Source of the DNA: Zhongshania aquatica
GTDB lineage: Bacteria; Pseudomonadota; Gammaproteobacteria; Pseudomonadales; Spongiibacteraceae
Assembly (NCBI RefSeq): GCF_027257955.1
Contig: NZ_JANZNQ010000005.1
Coordinates: 1 to 64,000 of the forward strand
DNA length: 64,000 nucleotides
Reading direction: 5' to 3'
Shown here: positions 19,336 through 28,326 of the stretch, in pieces
Layout of the letters: the number at the start of each line of letters is the position of its first letter
Numbering within the stretch: the first letter of the stretch is position 1
Made by a program: the position numbers and the translations under genes
The notes under the pieces: generated by a model
Database searches by the model: none
What the model saw: the letters and a program-made list of their open reading frames with translations, nothing else
What the model was told of the DNA's origin: nothing

Positions 19336-21333
19336 CTAATCTAAACAGTCTTCAACGGCGTCAACCACCGCGTCAGTCGTGATGCCAAAATATTCAAACA
19401 AGGCGTCAGCCGGTGCGGACTCACCGAAACTGTCCATGCCGACAATACGACCATCGAGACCAACGTATTTGTACCAGTAGTCGCGGTGGGCGGCTTCAAC
19501 GGCAACACGGGTCGGCACATTACTTGGCAATACAGACTCGCGGTAGTCGCCGTCTTGGCTGTCGAATACGTCGGTGCTTGGCATAGAGACAACGCGTACT
19601 TTCTTGCCTTTGGCACTCAATACTTCTTGGGCCGCCATCGCCAGCTTCACTTCTGACCCGGTGGCAATAATGATGGCCTCTGGCTCGCCGTCGCAATCGC
19701 TTAAGACATAAGCACCCCGGGCAACGTTGGCCAATTGCTCAGCATCGCGCTGCTGATGTGGCAAACCTTGGCGGGTGAAAATTAATGCGGTTGGCCCATC
19801 AGTTCTTTCCAACGCGGCCTTCCACGCTACCGCAGATTCAGTCATATCACAGGGGCGCCACAACGACATATTTGGCGTACCACGCAAACTGGCTATTTGC
19901 TCAATGGGCTGATGGGTCGGCCCATCTTCACCCAAACCAATAGAATCATGGGTGTAAATATGAATAACACGCTGCCCCATGATCGCTGCCATACGCACTG
20001 CGTTACGGGCGTATTCCATAAATACTAAGAAGGTTGAGCCGTAGTTAATGAAGCCACCGTGCAGAGCGATACCATTCATCATCGCCGACATACCAAACTC
20101 GCGAACACCGTAGTGCAGGTAGTTGCCGCTAGCGTCTTTGGCGCTGATGGATTTAGCTCCCTTCCAGATCGTCAAGTTTGAACCCGCCAAATCTGCTGAG
20201 CCACCAAACAGTTCTGGCAACATCGCGCCGTAAGCGTCTAGACAAAGTTGCGAGGCTTTGCGGGTAGCAACATCCTTCGACTCCGCTTGGCACTGCGCAA
20301 TATAAGCATCGGCTTTAGCCGCAAAATCAGCAGGTAAGTCACCCGCCGAGCGACGAGCAAACTCAGCAGCTAACTCTGGGTATTCCGCTGCATAAGCATC
20401 AAAACGTTCATCCCATGCCGCTTCTAGGGCTTTACCCTTGTCCTGCGCATTCCATTCGTCATAGATTTCTTCAGGAATTTCAAACGCCGGGTATGGCCAG
20501 CCCAAAGCTTCTCGGGTCAAGGCGATTTCTGCCTCGCCAAGCGCTGCGCCATGGCTTTCTTCTTTACCCTGCTTGTTCGGTGAGCCTTTACCAATGATCG
20601 TTTTGCAGCAAATCAATGTTGGCTTATCAGTCTCGGCACGAGCGGCTTCAATGGCGCGGGCGATCTCTGCACTGTTGTGGCCATCAACGGCGGGGATAAC
20701 ATGCCAGCCGTATGCTTCAAAGCGAGCTGGGGTGTCGTCGGTAAACCAGCCCTCGACTTCGCCATCAATCGAAATACCATTGTCGTCATAAAAGGCGACC
20801 AGCTTGCCCAAGCCCAAAGTGCCAGCAAGCGAACACACCTCATGGGAAATACCTTCCATCATGCAACCGTCGCCAAGGAAGGTATAAGTGTAATGATCAA
20901 CGATATCGAAACCGTCGCGGTTGAATTGCGCAGCCAACACTTTTTCTGCAACCGCCATACCCACCGCGTTGGCAATACCTTGACCTAAGGGGCCAGTGGT
21001 GGTTTCTACGCCCGGTGTATAACCGTATTCAGGGTGACCGGGAGTGCGGCTGTGCAGCTGGCGGAATTGCTGCAGGTCTTCAATCGCTAAATCGTAGCCG
21101 GTGAGATGCAACAAGGAGTAAATAAGCATGGAGCCGTGGCCATTAGAAAGCACAAAGCGGTCACGGTTTACCCAAGACGGGTTATTGGGATTGTGCTGCA
21201 AATAATCGCGCCACAATACTTCGGCAATATCTGCCATCCCCATTGGGGCGCCTGGGTGACCAGAATTGGCTTTCTGAACGGCATCCATACTGAGGGCGCG
21301 AATGGCGTTAGCGAGATCACTGCGAGAAGGCAT
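19336..21333 (-). CDS. tkt: Transketolase
   Basis: This 665-aa thiamine-diphosphate enzyme moves two-carbon units in the pentose phosphate pathway. Landmarks: [19 protein letters not shown] at the N-terminus, [14 protein letters not shown], the ThDP motif [12 protein letters not shown], and in the second domain [19 protein letters not shown]. The length matches bacterial transketolases. The start follows CAGGAG. It is the first gene of the central-carbon operon and is only 15 bases upstream of epd, so the two are co-transcribed. Confidence 0.96.
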   Translation of the reverse strand: MPSRSDLANAIRALSMDAVQKANSGHPGAPMGMADIAEVLWRDYLQHNPNNPSWVNRDRFVLSNGHGSMLIYSLLHLTGYDLAIEDLQQFRQLHSRTPGHPEYGYTPGVETTTGPLGQGIANAVGMAVAEKVLAAQFNRDGFDIVDHYTYTFLGDGCMMEGISHEVCSLAGTLGLGKLVAFYDDNGISIDGEVEGWFTDDTPARFEAYGWHVIPAVDGHNSAEIARAIEAARAETDKPTLICCKTIIGKGSPNKQGKEESHGAALGEAEIALTREALGWPYPAFEIPEEIYDEWNAQDKGKALEAAWDERFDAYAAEYPELAAEFARRSAGDLPADFAAKADAYIAQCQAESKDVATRKASQLCLDAYGAMLPELFGGSADLAGSNLTIWKGAKSISAKDASGNYLHYGVREFGMSAMMNGIALHGGFINYGSTFLVFMEYARNAVRMAAIMGQRVIHIYTHDSIGLGEDGPTHQPIEQIASLRGTPNMSLWRPCDMTESAVAWKAALERTDGPTALIFTRQGLPHQQRDAEQLANVARGAYVLSDCDGEPEAIIIATGSEVKLAMAAQEVLSAKGKKVRVVSMPSTDVFDSQDGDYRESVLPSNVPTRVAVEAAHRDYWYKYVGLDGRIVGMDSFGESAPADALFEYFGITTDAVVDAVEDCLD

Positions 21334-21496
21334 TGGTTGCTCCTGAAATTTTAGCGGGCTGCAAAGAGGCGGTATTTTCCCCTACCGGCGCCCAGACAGC
21401 AAATAGCAGAACCGTAAAAATGGCCAATTTACTTGCGCCATTTGCCATCCACAGCGAAAATCATTGCCTCAACGAACAAATCAGGCTCAAAACCCC

Positions 21497-21934
21497 ATGT
21501 TCAACAATATTTTGATGGTATGCGTTGGCAATATTTGCCGCAGCCCAACCGCCGAATACATGCTCAAGCACAAGCTCGCTCACAAACCAAATGTGATCAT
21601 CCACTCCGCAGGTCTCGGTGCACTAGTAGACAAACCCATCGACCCAAGTGCGGGGCAATTACTCACCGCCAACGGCATCGATGCAAGCGCCCACCGCGCC
21701 CGTCAACTCAACACCGAAATGCTACTCAAGGCAGATTTAATATTGGTGATGGAACAGCGTCACATAAAGGGCGTCACTGACCTCGCCCAACAAGTCAGCG
21801 GGAAAACCTTTTTGCTTGGCAAATGGTCGCAAAATCAAGCCGTTCCAGATCCCTACCGAAAAAGCATGGAAGCCTTTGAGCATGTTTACGGGCAAATGGA
21901 TCAGTTCACCAATGACTGGCTGAAGTATTTGTAA
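21497..21934 (+). CDS. Low-molecular-weight protein-tyrosine phosphatase
   Basis: This 145-aa cytoplasmic phosphatase has the P-loop CVGNICRS (Cys9, Arg15) near the N-terminus and the general-acid DPYRKS loop toward the C-terminus. It resembles Wzb/Etp-type enzymes, which dephosphorylate tyrosine kinases that control exopolysaccharide export. The ATG at 21497 is preferred over an upstream in-frame TTG because it places the P-loop at the normal position. The ribosome site is weak either way. No kinase or polysaccharide-export gene is adjacent, so its partner is unknown. Confidence 0.85.
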   Translation: MFNNILMVCVGNICRSPTAEYMLKHKLAHKPNVIIHSAGLGALVDKPIDPSAGQLLTANGIDASAHRARQLNTEMLLKADLILVMEQRHIKGVTDLAQQVSGKTFLLGKWSQNQAVPDPYRKSMEAFEHVYGQMDQFTNDWLKYL

Positions 21935-21975
21935 AAGAGTCGGACGCAAGATGTCAGACGACTGACACCAAAGAA

Positions 21976-22021
21976 ATCTATATCAATATATTTTGATATA
22001 GATAAAAAGCCCTGCTACACT
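21976..22021 (+). promoter_or_regulatory. Promoter and overlapping palindromic operator of the ArsR-methyltransferase gene
   Basis: A 28-bp inverted repeat has perfect 11-bp arms, ATCTATATCAA (21976-21986) and TTGATATAGAT (21993-22003), around a 6-base spacer. The right arm contains TTGATA (21993-21998), which is 17 bases from TACACT (22016-22021), a good sigma-70 pair. Binding at the palindrome would block the -35, fitting autorepression by the ArsR-type regulator downstream. The predicted transcript starts within about one base of the ATG at 22029. Confidence 0.65.
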
Positions 22022-22028
22022 GCGCAGC

Positions 22029-23051
22029 ATGAACACTGCCGTCAAGACAAATACCCGTACTCCTGCGCTAGATACCGAGCTTTTGCAACTTTGCAAAGCG
22101 GGCGGTGATTCGCTGCGTTTACTGGTTTTGCGGGTATTAAGCCGCGACGCCTACTCTGTTCAGGAGCTTTGCCACATTCTCGATTGCCGACAGTCGGGTA
22201 TGAGCCATCATCTTAAAACCCTGACGACGGCAGGGCTGATCACAAAACGTCGCGAAGGTAATAGCCTTTTTTATCGACGAACCTATACACCGAGTCACCC
22301 CGACCTCAGCGAGCTTCACGATGCTCTGCTCAACAGCGCTGACCTCATCATCTTGGCCCAGGATCAACAAACACGACTGGAGCAGGTGTACCTAGAGCGG
22401 GCGGAGCGCTCGCGAGCATTTTTTGCAGAGCACGCCGGTGAATTCGGTGAGCAGCAAGAACAAATGGTGGCCTACGGTGTTTACGGTCAAAGCTGTTTAG
22501 AACTGCTGCGCAGCAGCCAAGCGGCTGGCGGCAAGCTAGCCATTGAAGTCGGCCCCGGCGAAGGCGCATTTTTAGCTGAGCTATCACCTCACTATGAGAA
22601 AGTGATTGCCGTGGACAATGCCGAGGCGATGCTGAATAGAGCCCATGAATTTATAAACCAACACGCCTTGAACAACGTATCGTTCATTCTTGGTGATAGT
22701 CGGGACCCCAGCCTGCAGCAAAACGCGGCTGACTGTGTGATCACCAATATGGTCTTACACCATGTACCGTCACCGGCAGATATTTTCAAAGACGCCGCTC
22801 GCCTGCTTCGACCCGGCGGTATTTTTTGCGTTACCGATTTATGCCGCCACGATCAAAGCTGGGCAAGAGATGCCTGCGGTGATTTGTGGCTGGGCTTTGA
22901 GCCCGACGATTTAACGGAGTGGGCACAGGCCAGTGGTCTGCAGGACGGCCCCGCTGCGTACTTAGCTCAACTCAATGGATTTCGCGTACAAGTTCGGCAA
23001 TTTATAAAGCCGGATCATGTTCAACTTCACACCAAGAACCGCAGCGTTTAA
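22029..23051 (+). CDS. ArsR-family regulator fused to a SAM-dependent methyltransferase
   Basis: This 340-aa protein has an ArsR-type winged helix in about 20-110 (YSVQELCHILDCRQSGMSHHLKTL is the recognition part) and a class I methyltransferase in about 165-310 (SAM motif AIEVGPGEGAFL, then NMVLHHVPSP and LRPGGIFCVTDL). No metal-binding CxC of ArsR itself is evident. The same fusion precedes metK in pseudomonads. It probably senses S-adenosylmethionine or -homocysteine and controls the methyl cycle genes; that is inference from context. There is no ribosome site and the promoter suggests a leaderless mRNA. Confidence 0.88.
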   Translation: MNTAVKTNTRTPALDTELLQLCKAGGDSLRLLVLRVLSRDAYSVQELCHILDCRQSGMSHHLKTLTTAGLITKRREGNSLFYRRTYTPSHPDLSELHDALLNSADLIILAQDQQTRLEQVYLERAERSRAFFAEHAGEFGEQQEQMVAYGVYGQSCLELLRSSQAAGGKLAIEVGPGEGAFLAELSPHYEKVIAVDNAEAMLNRAHEFINQHALNNVSFILGDSRDPSLQQNAADCVITNMVLHHVPSPADIFKDAARLLRPGGIFCVTDLCRHDQSWARDACGDLWLGFEPDDLTEWAQASGLQDGPAAYLAQLNGFRVQVRQFIKPDHVQLHTKNRSV

Positions 23052-23087
23052 AAAAACGTCGGCAATTAAAACAGAGGACCCAGCAAC

Positions 23088-24296
23088 ATGTCTGACTACA
23101 GTATCTTTACATCAGAGTCGGTGTCGGAAGGACATCCGGACAAAATGGCCGATCAGATTTCTGATGCCGTACTAGACGCGATTATCGCCCGTGACAAATA
23201 CGCCCGCGTTGCAGTGGAAACGCTGGTAAAAACCGGCATGGCAATCGTCGCTGGTGAAGTCACCACCTCGTGCTATGTCGATTTAGAAGACATCATTCGC
23301 GACGTGATTACCGGCATCGGCTACAACAGCTCAGACGTCGGTTTTGACGGCGCGAGCTGCGCAGTACTCAACGCCATTGGCAAACAATCTGTCGACATTA
23401 ACCAAGGTGTGGACCGCGCCAAGCCAGAAGACCAAGGTGCTGGCGACCAGGGCTTGATGTTTGGTTACGCAACTAACGAAACGCCGTCCTTAATGCCTGC
23501 GCCGTTGTTCTACTCTCACCGCCTTGTTGAGCGCCAAGCATACCTGCGTAAAAACGGGGTATTGCCGTGGCTGCGTCCAGATGCCAAAAGCCAAGTGACT
23601 CTACGCTATGAAAATGGCGTGCCAGTTGCTATCGACGCGGTGGTTTTATCCACCCAGCACAACCCAGAAATTTCACTGAGCGACTTACAAGAAGCCGTGC
23701 GTGAAGAGATTATTAAAAACGTATTGCCTGCAGAGCTGCTGCACGCAGGCACCAAATACCACATCAACCCCACCGGCAAATTTGTCATCGGCGGCCCAGT
23801 AGGCGACTGCGGCTTAACTGGTCGCAAAATTATCGTAGACACCTACGGCGGTATGGCACGTCACGGCGGCGGTGCGTTCTCGGGTAAAGACCCATCAAAG
23901 GTTGACCGCAGCGCGGCGTATGCTGGTCGTTATGTTGCCAAGAATATCGTGGCGGCAGGCCTAGCCGATCGCTGTGAAATTCAAGTGTCTTACGCAATCG
24001 GTGTTGCAGAACCAACCTCTATCTCAATCAACACCTTTGGCACCGGCAAAGTCAGCGACGATAAATTAATCGCCGCAGTACGTGACGTGTTTGACCTACG
24101 CCCCTACGGCATCACCAAAATGCTGGATCTGGCTCACCCCATGTATCAACCGACCGCCGCCTACGGTCACTTCGGTCGCGATCCCTACGAACACACTTAC
24201 ACGTGGAAAGAGAACGGCGAAACCAAATCTGAAACCAGCACTGCATTTAGCTGGGAGAAAACAGATCGGGCGGAGGCGTTGAAGGCAGCGCTATAA
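23088..24296 (+). CDS. metK: S-adenosylmethionine synthetase
   Basis: This 402-aa enzyme makes SAM from methionine and ATP. Family features include [16 protein letters not shown] at the N-terminus, [12 protein letters not shown], the P-loop-like [14 protein letters not shown], and [16 protein letters not shown]. The length is slightly above the E. coli enzyme and typical of Pseudomonas relatives. The start follows AGAGGA. It begins 36 bases after the ArsR-methyltransferase gene, so the regulator and enzyme are likely co-transcribed. An inverted-repeat element starts three bases after its stop. Confidence 0.97.
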   Translation: MSDYSIFTSESVSEGHPDKMADQISDAVLDAIIARDKYARVAVETLVKTGMAIVAGEVTTSCYVDLEDIIRDVITGIGYNSSDVGFDGASCAVLNAIGKQSVDINQGVDRAKPEDQGAGDQGLMFGYATNETPSLMPAPLFYSHRLVERQAYLRKNGVLPWLRPDAKSQVTLRYENGVPVAIDAVVLSTQHNPEISLSDLQEAVREEIIKNVLPAELLHAGTKYHINPTGKFVIGGPVGDCGLTGRKIIVDTYGGMARHGGGAFSGKDPSKVDRSAAYAGRYVAKNIVAAGLADRCEIQVSYAIGVAEPTSISINTFGTGKVSDDKLIAAVRDVFDLRPYGITKMLDLAHPMYQPTAAYGHFGRDPYEHTYTWKENGETKSETSTAFSWEKTDRAEALKAAL

Positions 24297-24298
24297 CT

Positions 24299-24768
24299 CG
24301 GGAGAGGCTTGACGGGAGACGGTATACGCACAACCTTCTAAGCCGCTCAAAAATATTAGGAGAGTTGCCATGGAACGGCGACATATAAGAATGGATGTCT
24401 GGCAGGATGCTGTCGCACTGGTTCATCAAATATATGAATTCAGCTCAGCATTCCCCCAAGACGAACGGTTTGGACTGACCAGCCAAATGCGTCGCTCGGC
24501 TGTTAGTGTTCCGAGCAATATCGCAGAGGGGGCCGCCAGAGGCTCTGACAAAGAGTTTTTACGGTTTTTATATATTGCGAGGGGCTCTCTCGCAGAGCTA
24601 GAAACCCAAATGATTATAGCCACACAACTAGGTTATATAAACGAACAAGAAAATTGGCAGCCAGCCTTGGAACGCGTTTTCGCAAAACTAGCTGCACTAA
24701 TTAACCGACTTAGGGCGAGTATCGGCTGATACGCATTTGCGTCTCCCATCTCCCGTCCAGCATTTAGC
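24299..24768 (+). mobile_element. Inverted-repeat element carrying an S23/IVP-like gene
   Basis: A 470-bp unit bounded by imperfect inverted repeats encloses the four-helix-bundle gene. The left end holds GCTTGACGGGAGACGG (24307-24322); the right end holds the complement of GCTGGACGGGAGATGG (24746-24761). Both ends recur, in the same order and orientation, in an 80-bp unit after ahcY (27 of 31 bases match at the left, 29 of 33 at the right). The element sits exactly in the metK-ahcY gap. Mobility is inferred from these repeats; no transposase is encoded. Confidence 0.65.
24370..24729 (+). CDS. Four-helix-bundle protein of the S23 ribosomal / IVP family
   Basis: This 119-aa basic helical protein shows the family core: MDVWQDAVALV, FGLTSQMRRSAVSVPSNIAEG, KEFLRFLYIARGSLAELETQ. 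Members were first found encoded in intervening sequences of 23S rRNA genes and resemble the Avd subunit of diversity-generating retroelements; free-standing copies have no settled function. The conserved Arg pair in QMRRS suggests nucleic-acid binding. The start follows AGGAGAG. It is located between metK and ahcY inside a repeat-bounded unit, in the same orientation as both neighbours, so it is likely carried by their transcript. Confidence 0.9.
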   Translation: MERRHIRMDVWQDAVALVHQIYEFSSAFPQDERFGLTSQMRRSAVSVPSNIAEGAARGSDKEFLRFLYIARGSLAELETQMIIATQLGYINEQENWQPALERVFAKLAALINRLRASIG

Positions 24769-24785
24769 TTACAGAGGAATACAAC

Positions 24786-26159
24786 ATGACAACATTCACA
24801 GATTACAAAGTCGCCGACATCAGCCTAGCAGCTTGGGGACGCAAAGAACTCAGTATTGCAGAAGGCGAAATGCCAGCGCTGATGGCACTGCGCAGCAAGT
24901 ACGGTGCAGACAAGCCATTAGCAGGCGCTAAGATTCTTGGCTGCATTCACATGACAATTCAAACCGGCGTGTTGATCGAAACCTTGATCGAACTCGGTGC
25001 CGAAGTGCGCTGGTCTTCATGCAATATTTTCTCTACCCAGGACCACGCTGCCGCCGCAATTGCCGCTGCGGGTATTCCTGTTTTCGCTTGGAAAGGCGAA
25101 ACCGAAGAAGAATACGAATGGTGTTTAGAGCAAACCATTCTTAAAGATGGCCAGCCTTGGGATGCCAATATGGTATTGGATGACGGCGGCGACTTAACTG
25201 GCCTGCTTCATCAGAAATACCCACAAATGATGGATAGCATTCACGGTATTACCGAAGAGACCACAACAGGTGTTCACCGTCTTCAAGAAATGATGAAAAA
25301 AGGGGAGTTAAAAGTACCCGCCATCAATGTGAACGACTCGGTCACCAAGTCTAAAAATGACAACAAATACGGCTGTCGCCACAGCTTGAACGATGCGATC
25401 AAACGCGGCACAGATCACCTGTTATCTGGCAAGAAAGCATTGGTTATTGGCTACGGTGATGTGGGCAAGGGTTCTGCACAATCGCTTCGCCAAGAAGGCA
25501 TGATTGTTAAGATCACCGAAATAGATCCGATCTGCGCAATGCAAGCCTGCATGGATGGCTATGAAGTGGTATCGCCATTCATCGACGGCATCAACGACGG
25601 CACTGAAGCCTGTATCAACACATTGGTGCTGGGAAACACTGATTTGCTGGTTACCACCACAGGCAACGTCAATGTATGCGATTCTAATATGTTGAAGGCT
25701 CTCAAAAATGGCTGTGTAGTCTGCAATATCGGTCACTTCGACAACGAAATTGATACGGCCTTTATGCGTAAAAACTGGGAATGGGAAGAAGTGAAACCAC
25801 AGGTTCACCTCGTGTACCGTAACAAGGCAACTAACGACCATTTAATTCTACTGTCTGAAGGTCGCTTGGTTAACTTGGGCAACGCAACAGGCCACCCAAG
25901 CCGCATCATGGATGGCTCATTCGCCAACCAAGTACTGGCGCAAATGTACCTGTACGAGCGTCGCTTTGCCGACTTAGAAGATAACTTTAAAGCAGCTGCC
26001 ATAACCGTTGAAGTATTACCTAAAAAGCTAGACGAAGAAGTAGCAGCTGATATGGTCGCTGGATTCGGTGGCGTCATCACCAAGCTCAGCACTACTCAGG
26101 CTGACTATATTGGTGTTAGCGTTGAAGGACCATTTAAGCCCGAGAGTTATAAGTACTAA
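24786..26159 (+). CDS. ahcY: Adenosylhomocysteinase
   Basis: This 457-aa NAD-dependent enzyme hydrolyses S-adenosylhomocysteine to homocysteine and adenosine, removing the product of SAM-dependent methylation. Landmarks: [28 protein letters not shown], the NAD-binding [31 protein letters not shown], and C-terminal KPESYKY. The start follows AGAGGAA. It is in line with metK and metF. I see no SAH-riboswitch-like leader in the 57-base gap upstream, which is instead filled by the right repeat of the S23 element. Confidence 0.97.
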   Translation: MTTFTDYKVADISLAAWGRKELSIAEGEMPALMALRSKYGADKPLAGAKILGCIHMTIQTGVLIETLIELGAEVRWSSCNIFSTQDHAAAAIAAAGIPVFAWKGETEEEYEWCLEQTILKDGQPWDANMVLDDGGDLTGLLHQKYPQMMDSIHGITEETTTGVHRLQEMMKKGELKVPAINVNDSVTKSKNDNKYGCRHSLNDAIKRGTDHLLSGKKALVIGYGDVGKGSAQSLRQEGMIVKITEIDPICAMQACMDGYEVVSPFIDGINDGTEACINTLVLGNTDLLVTTTGNVNVCDSNMLKALKNGCVVCNIGHFDNEIDTAFMRKNWEWEEVKPQVHLVYRNKATNDHLILLSEGRLVNLGNATGHPSRIMDGSFANQVLAQMYLYERRFADLEDNFKAAAITVEVLPKKLDEEVAADMVAGFGGVITKLSTTQADYIGVSVEGPFKPESYKY

Positions 26160-26160
26160 G

Positions 26161-26240
26161 CGGGAGACGCTTGATGGGAGACGGCAAACGCGAGGGCTGA
26201 GTTGGCTTTTGCGTCTTCCGTCTCCCGTCCAGCCTTAAGC
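26161..26240 (+). repeat. 80-bp miniature inverted-repeat element between ahcY and metF
   Basis: This unit begins one base after the ahcY stop codon. Its left end (26161-26191) and right end (26207-26240) closely match the two ends of the S23 element at 24299-24768, but only about 15 bases separate them. The ends pair through GCTTGATGGGAGACGG (26169-26184) and the complement of GCTGGACGGGAGACGG, 14 of 16 bases. It therefore looks like an ORF-less derivative and would form a strong hairpin in the mRNA. Confidence 0.75.
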
Positions 26241-26270
26241 GATATTGCAAAACATCACCGGAACACCATC

Positions 26271-27104
26271 ATGTCCAACCGTTACAGTTTTGAATTCTTC
26301 CCACCCAAAACCGAAGCCGGTCGCGAGAAGTTAAAAGACACCCGCAGCCAATTGGCCGCGCTGAATCCCGAGTTCTTTTCGGTGACCTACGGCGCTGGCG
26401 GCTCCACCCGCGACAACACCCGCGGCATTGTGCTGGAAACAAAAAAGGCCGGCTTATCAGTCGCGCCGCACTTGTCTTTTGGCGGCGATGAAGAGTCTGA
26501 GATTTTAGAATTATTAAACAGCTACAAAGATGCGGGTATCGATCGCATCGTTGCCCTGCGCGGTGACATTCCTTCTGGCATGGGCGCCACTCGCTTGGTT
26601 TATGCTCGTGAATTGGTTGAATTTATTCGCAAACACACTGGCGATCACTTTCAACTAGAAGTAGCGGCCTACCCAGAAATTCACCCTGATGGCAAAAGCT
26701 ACGATGCCGATATTGGCTTTCTAAAAGACAAACTGGACGCCGGTGCAAACAGTGCCATCACCCAGTATTTTTTCAGCGCCGATTCCTACTTCTACTTTTT
26801 AGACGCCTGTGACAAGGCCGGTATCGACAAGCCGATTTACCCCGGCATTATGCCGATAACGAACTATACCAATCTGGCGCGTTTCTCCCGCAACTGCGGC
26901 GCAGAAATTCCCCGCTGGTTGTCGAAAAAACTAGAAGGTTACGGCGACGATCAGCAAAGCATCATTGATTTCGGCACAGAGTTTGTGACCGAGCTTTGCC
27001 ATATTCTGATGGAAGGCGGCGCACCAGGTATTCATTTTTACAGCATGAATCAGGTAGAGCCGATTAAGAGTATTGCTAAAGCCGTGATGGAATCGCATCC
27101 ATAA
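26271..27104 (+). CDS. metF: Methylenetetrahydrofolate reductase
   Basis: This 277-aa flavoenzyme reduces 5,10-methylene-THF to 5-methyl-THF, the methyl donor for homocysteine remethylation. Family signs are SFEFFPPKT at the N-terminus, FFSVTYGAGGSTRD, IVALRGDIP, ITQYFFSAD, and GIMPITN. The start at 26271 gives the normal N-terminus; an in-frame extension upstream runs through the miniature repeat and is not coding-like. The ribosome site is weak (CCGGAA). It closes the methyl-cycle cluster and is followed by a terminator. Confidence 0.95.
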   Translation: MSNRYSFEFFPPKTEAGREKLKDTRSQLAALNPEFFSVTYGAGGSTRDNTRGIVLETKKAGLSVAPHLSFGGDEESEILELLNSYKDAGIDRIVALRGDIPSGMGATRLVYARELVEFIRKHTGDHFQLEVAAYPEIHPDGKSYDADIGFLKDKLDAGANSAITQYFFSADSYFYFLDACDKAGIDKPIYPGIMPITNYTNLARFSRNCGAEIPRWLSKKLEGYGDDQQSIIDFGTEFVTELCHILMEGGAPGIHFYSMNQVEPIKSIAKAVMESHP

Positions 27105-27112
27105 GCCCCACT

Positions 27113-27146
27113 CAGACGGCGTTTAGTACAAACGCCGTCTGCTTTA
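27113..27146 (+). terminator. Terminator hairpin after metF
   Basis: CAGACGGCGTTT (27113-27124) and AAACGCCGTCTG (27130-27141) form a perfect 12-bp stem with a 5-base loop, 8 bases after the metF stop. The T-tail is short (CTTTAAG). Confidence 0.75.
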
Positions 27147-27379
27147 AGTAATCTGTAGTAAAAGTCAGTGCCAGCCACATTTTAATAAAGCAGATTTCAC
27201 AGTGTGTATTTGAGGGCCGATGTTGGTAACAGGCGGATGGTCGAATATTCCGAACGCCGCCAGCACGCGGAGCTTTGCAGTGGAGCCGAAGGCACAACGA
27301 CAAAGCTGTCGCAGAGCTTGGCCTTGTTAGGGCTCTTGGCATATAGTTGTACGGCATTTCCGTACATAAAGGTGGCCGC
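27142..27379. other. Left edge of an accessory patch
   Basis: Between the metF terminator and the antitoxin lie about 240 bases without a gene. AGCTTTG (27271-27277) and CAAAGCT (27301-27307) can form a hairpin. GTTAGGGC at 27326-27333 is mirrored by GCCCTAAC at the end of the toxin gene (27899-27906), a layout like integron cassette boundaries. Confidence 0.4.
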
Positions 27380-27652
27380 ATGGACACGATCAGCGTAAAC
27401 AAATTTAGAGACAACCTTAAAAGCGTTGTAGAACAAGTAGTTAGCAGGCATGAACCGCTCAAAGTGACTCGGCGAGCCGGTGAGGCTTTTGTTGTAATGA
27501 GCGCCGACGATTGGGAACGAGAGCAGGAAACCCTGCACGTACTCCAAAGCAAAAACCTCATGCAACAAATTGCCGATTCCCTTGAAACCCATACCCGCGG
27601 GCAAGGCTACAAACCGACCGAAGAGCAGATGAATGAGATCACTGGTATTTGA
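27380..27652 (+). CDS. yefM: YefM/Phd-type antitoxin
   Basis: This 90-aa protein has the Phd/YefM fold signature: MDTISVNKFRDNLKSVVEQV, then PLKVTRRAGEAFVVMSADDWE. The N-terminal half binds operator DNA and the disordered C-terminal half wraps the toxin. The ATG at 27380 is preferred to an in-frame upstream start because it gives the family's standard N-terminus. It overlaps the toxin gene by 20 bases, as is usual for such pairs, and the complex normally autorepresses the operon. Confidence 0.9.
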   Translation: MDTISVNKFRDNLKSVVEQVVSRHEPLKVTRRAGEAFVVMSADDWEREQETLHVLQSKNLMQQIADSLETHTRGQGYKPTEEQMNEITGI

Positions 27653-27905
27653 GGGTAATACCTGGGAAGCGTATGAAAGCATGCGCGAAAAGGACAAGAG
27701 GCTGCACAAGGCACTCTGTAAATTACTCAAGGAAATGCTCAGATCTGATGATCCTTCATCCGACCTCGGCAAGCCCGAACCACTCATGCACAATCTCTCG
27801 GGCCTTTGGTCAAAACGAATCTCGCAGAAAGACCGCTTGATATATCGTTTCGATGATAAGTCCATTTATATCTTCGCTATTGGTGGACACTACGATCAGC
27901 CCTAA
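27633..27905 (+). CDS. yoeB: YoeB/Txe-type mRNA-cleaving toxin
   Basis: This 90-aa RelE-superfamily RNase cuts mRNA on the ribosome. Residues equivalent to E. coli YoeB Glu46, Arg65, His83 and Tyr84 are visible as Glu49 (GKPEPL), Arg68 (DRLIY), His86 and Tyr87 (GGHYDQ). HNLSGLWSKRI is the family signature. All key residues are present, so it should be active. It has a three-residue extension beyond the usual C-terminal HY. Its stop codon lies inside GCCCTAAC, a cassette-boundary-like motif. Confidence 0.9.
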   Translation: MRSLVFEGNTWEAYESMREKDKRLHKALCKLLKEMLRSDDPSSDLGKPEPLMHNLSGLWSKRISQKDRLIYRFDDKSIYIFAIGGHYDQP

Positions 27906-28326
27906 CGAGGCTGCAAAAAAACTCCAGCCACTCCAAAAATGAAATTACATTCGTGTTCCCACTCGAAATCTGGAGCTTATTCGCATGCCAACTCGGCCAG
28001 ATTTCAAAAAAAGCGCCTATTTTTAGCTCAAAATGCAATCAAACAAATTCGCCAGAATTCCGTTTTAGTTTTTCTGCAGCCTCAACGCCTGAGCTTACCG
28101 GCATATTTTGGATTGCCGCAGGCAACGAAAAATATGTCCGAGTACAGCGAATTGTTAGGCGGAAGTCCTCCACGACCCCTGGAGCTCTCCCGAAACTGCC
28201 GACGCGGACGTATTGTTCTGCCACCGTACCCTTGTCATCAACTGTGTCCAGCGCCGTGCGATGCGTTGCATCTGTTCGGAGGCTTTGTACGTACAATAAA
28301 TGCAAATTCAAATACTAGGAAAGATT
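27906..28326. other. Structured non-coding region between toxin and MAPEG gene
   Basis: These 421 bases contain no gene I trust; two open frames over it resemble nothing. They hold nested inverted repeats: GAGGCTGCAAAAAAACT (27907-27923) against its complement at 28067-28083 (16 of 17), and GAAATCTGG (27965-27973) against CCAGATTTC (27997-28005). GTTAGGCGG at 28154-28162 is the exact complement of CCGCCTAAC at 28793-28801. Confidence 0.5.

Noticed and set aside
24730-24785. Possible SAH riboswitch before ahcY
   Set aside because: The short gap is explained by the right repeat of the S23 element, and I do not see the conserved riboswitch core.
26202-26270. Upstream in-frame extension of metF
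   Set aside because: It runs through the miniature inverted-repeat element; the normal MetF N-terminus begins at 26271.
27326-28160. Canonical attC site between toxin and MAPEG genes
   Set aside because: Core-like motifs exist, but the distance (over 250 bp) exceeds usual attC lengths and the first pair deviates from GTTRRRY/RYYYAAC, so it is reported only as cassette-like.
27953-28318. 121-codon plus-strand frame between toxin and MAPEG genes
   Set aside because: It has low-complexity composition, no ribosome site, no family resemblance, and it overlaps inverted repeats.
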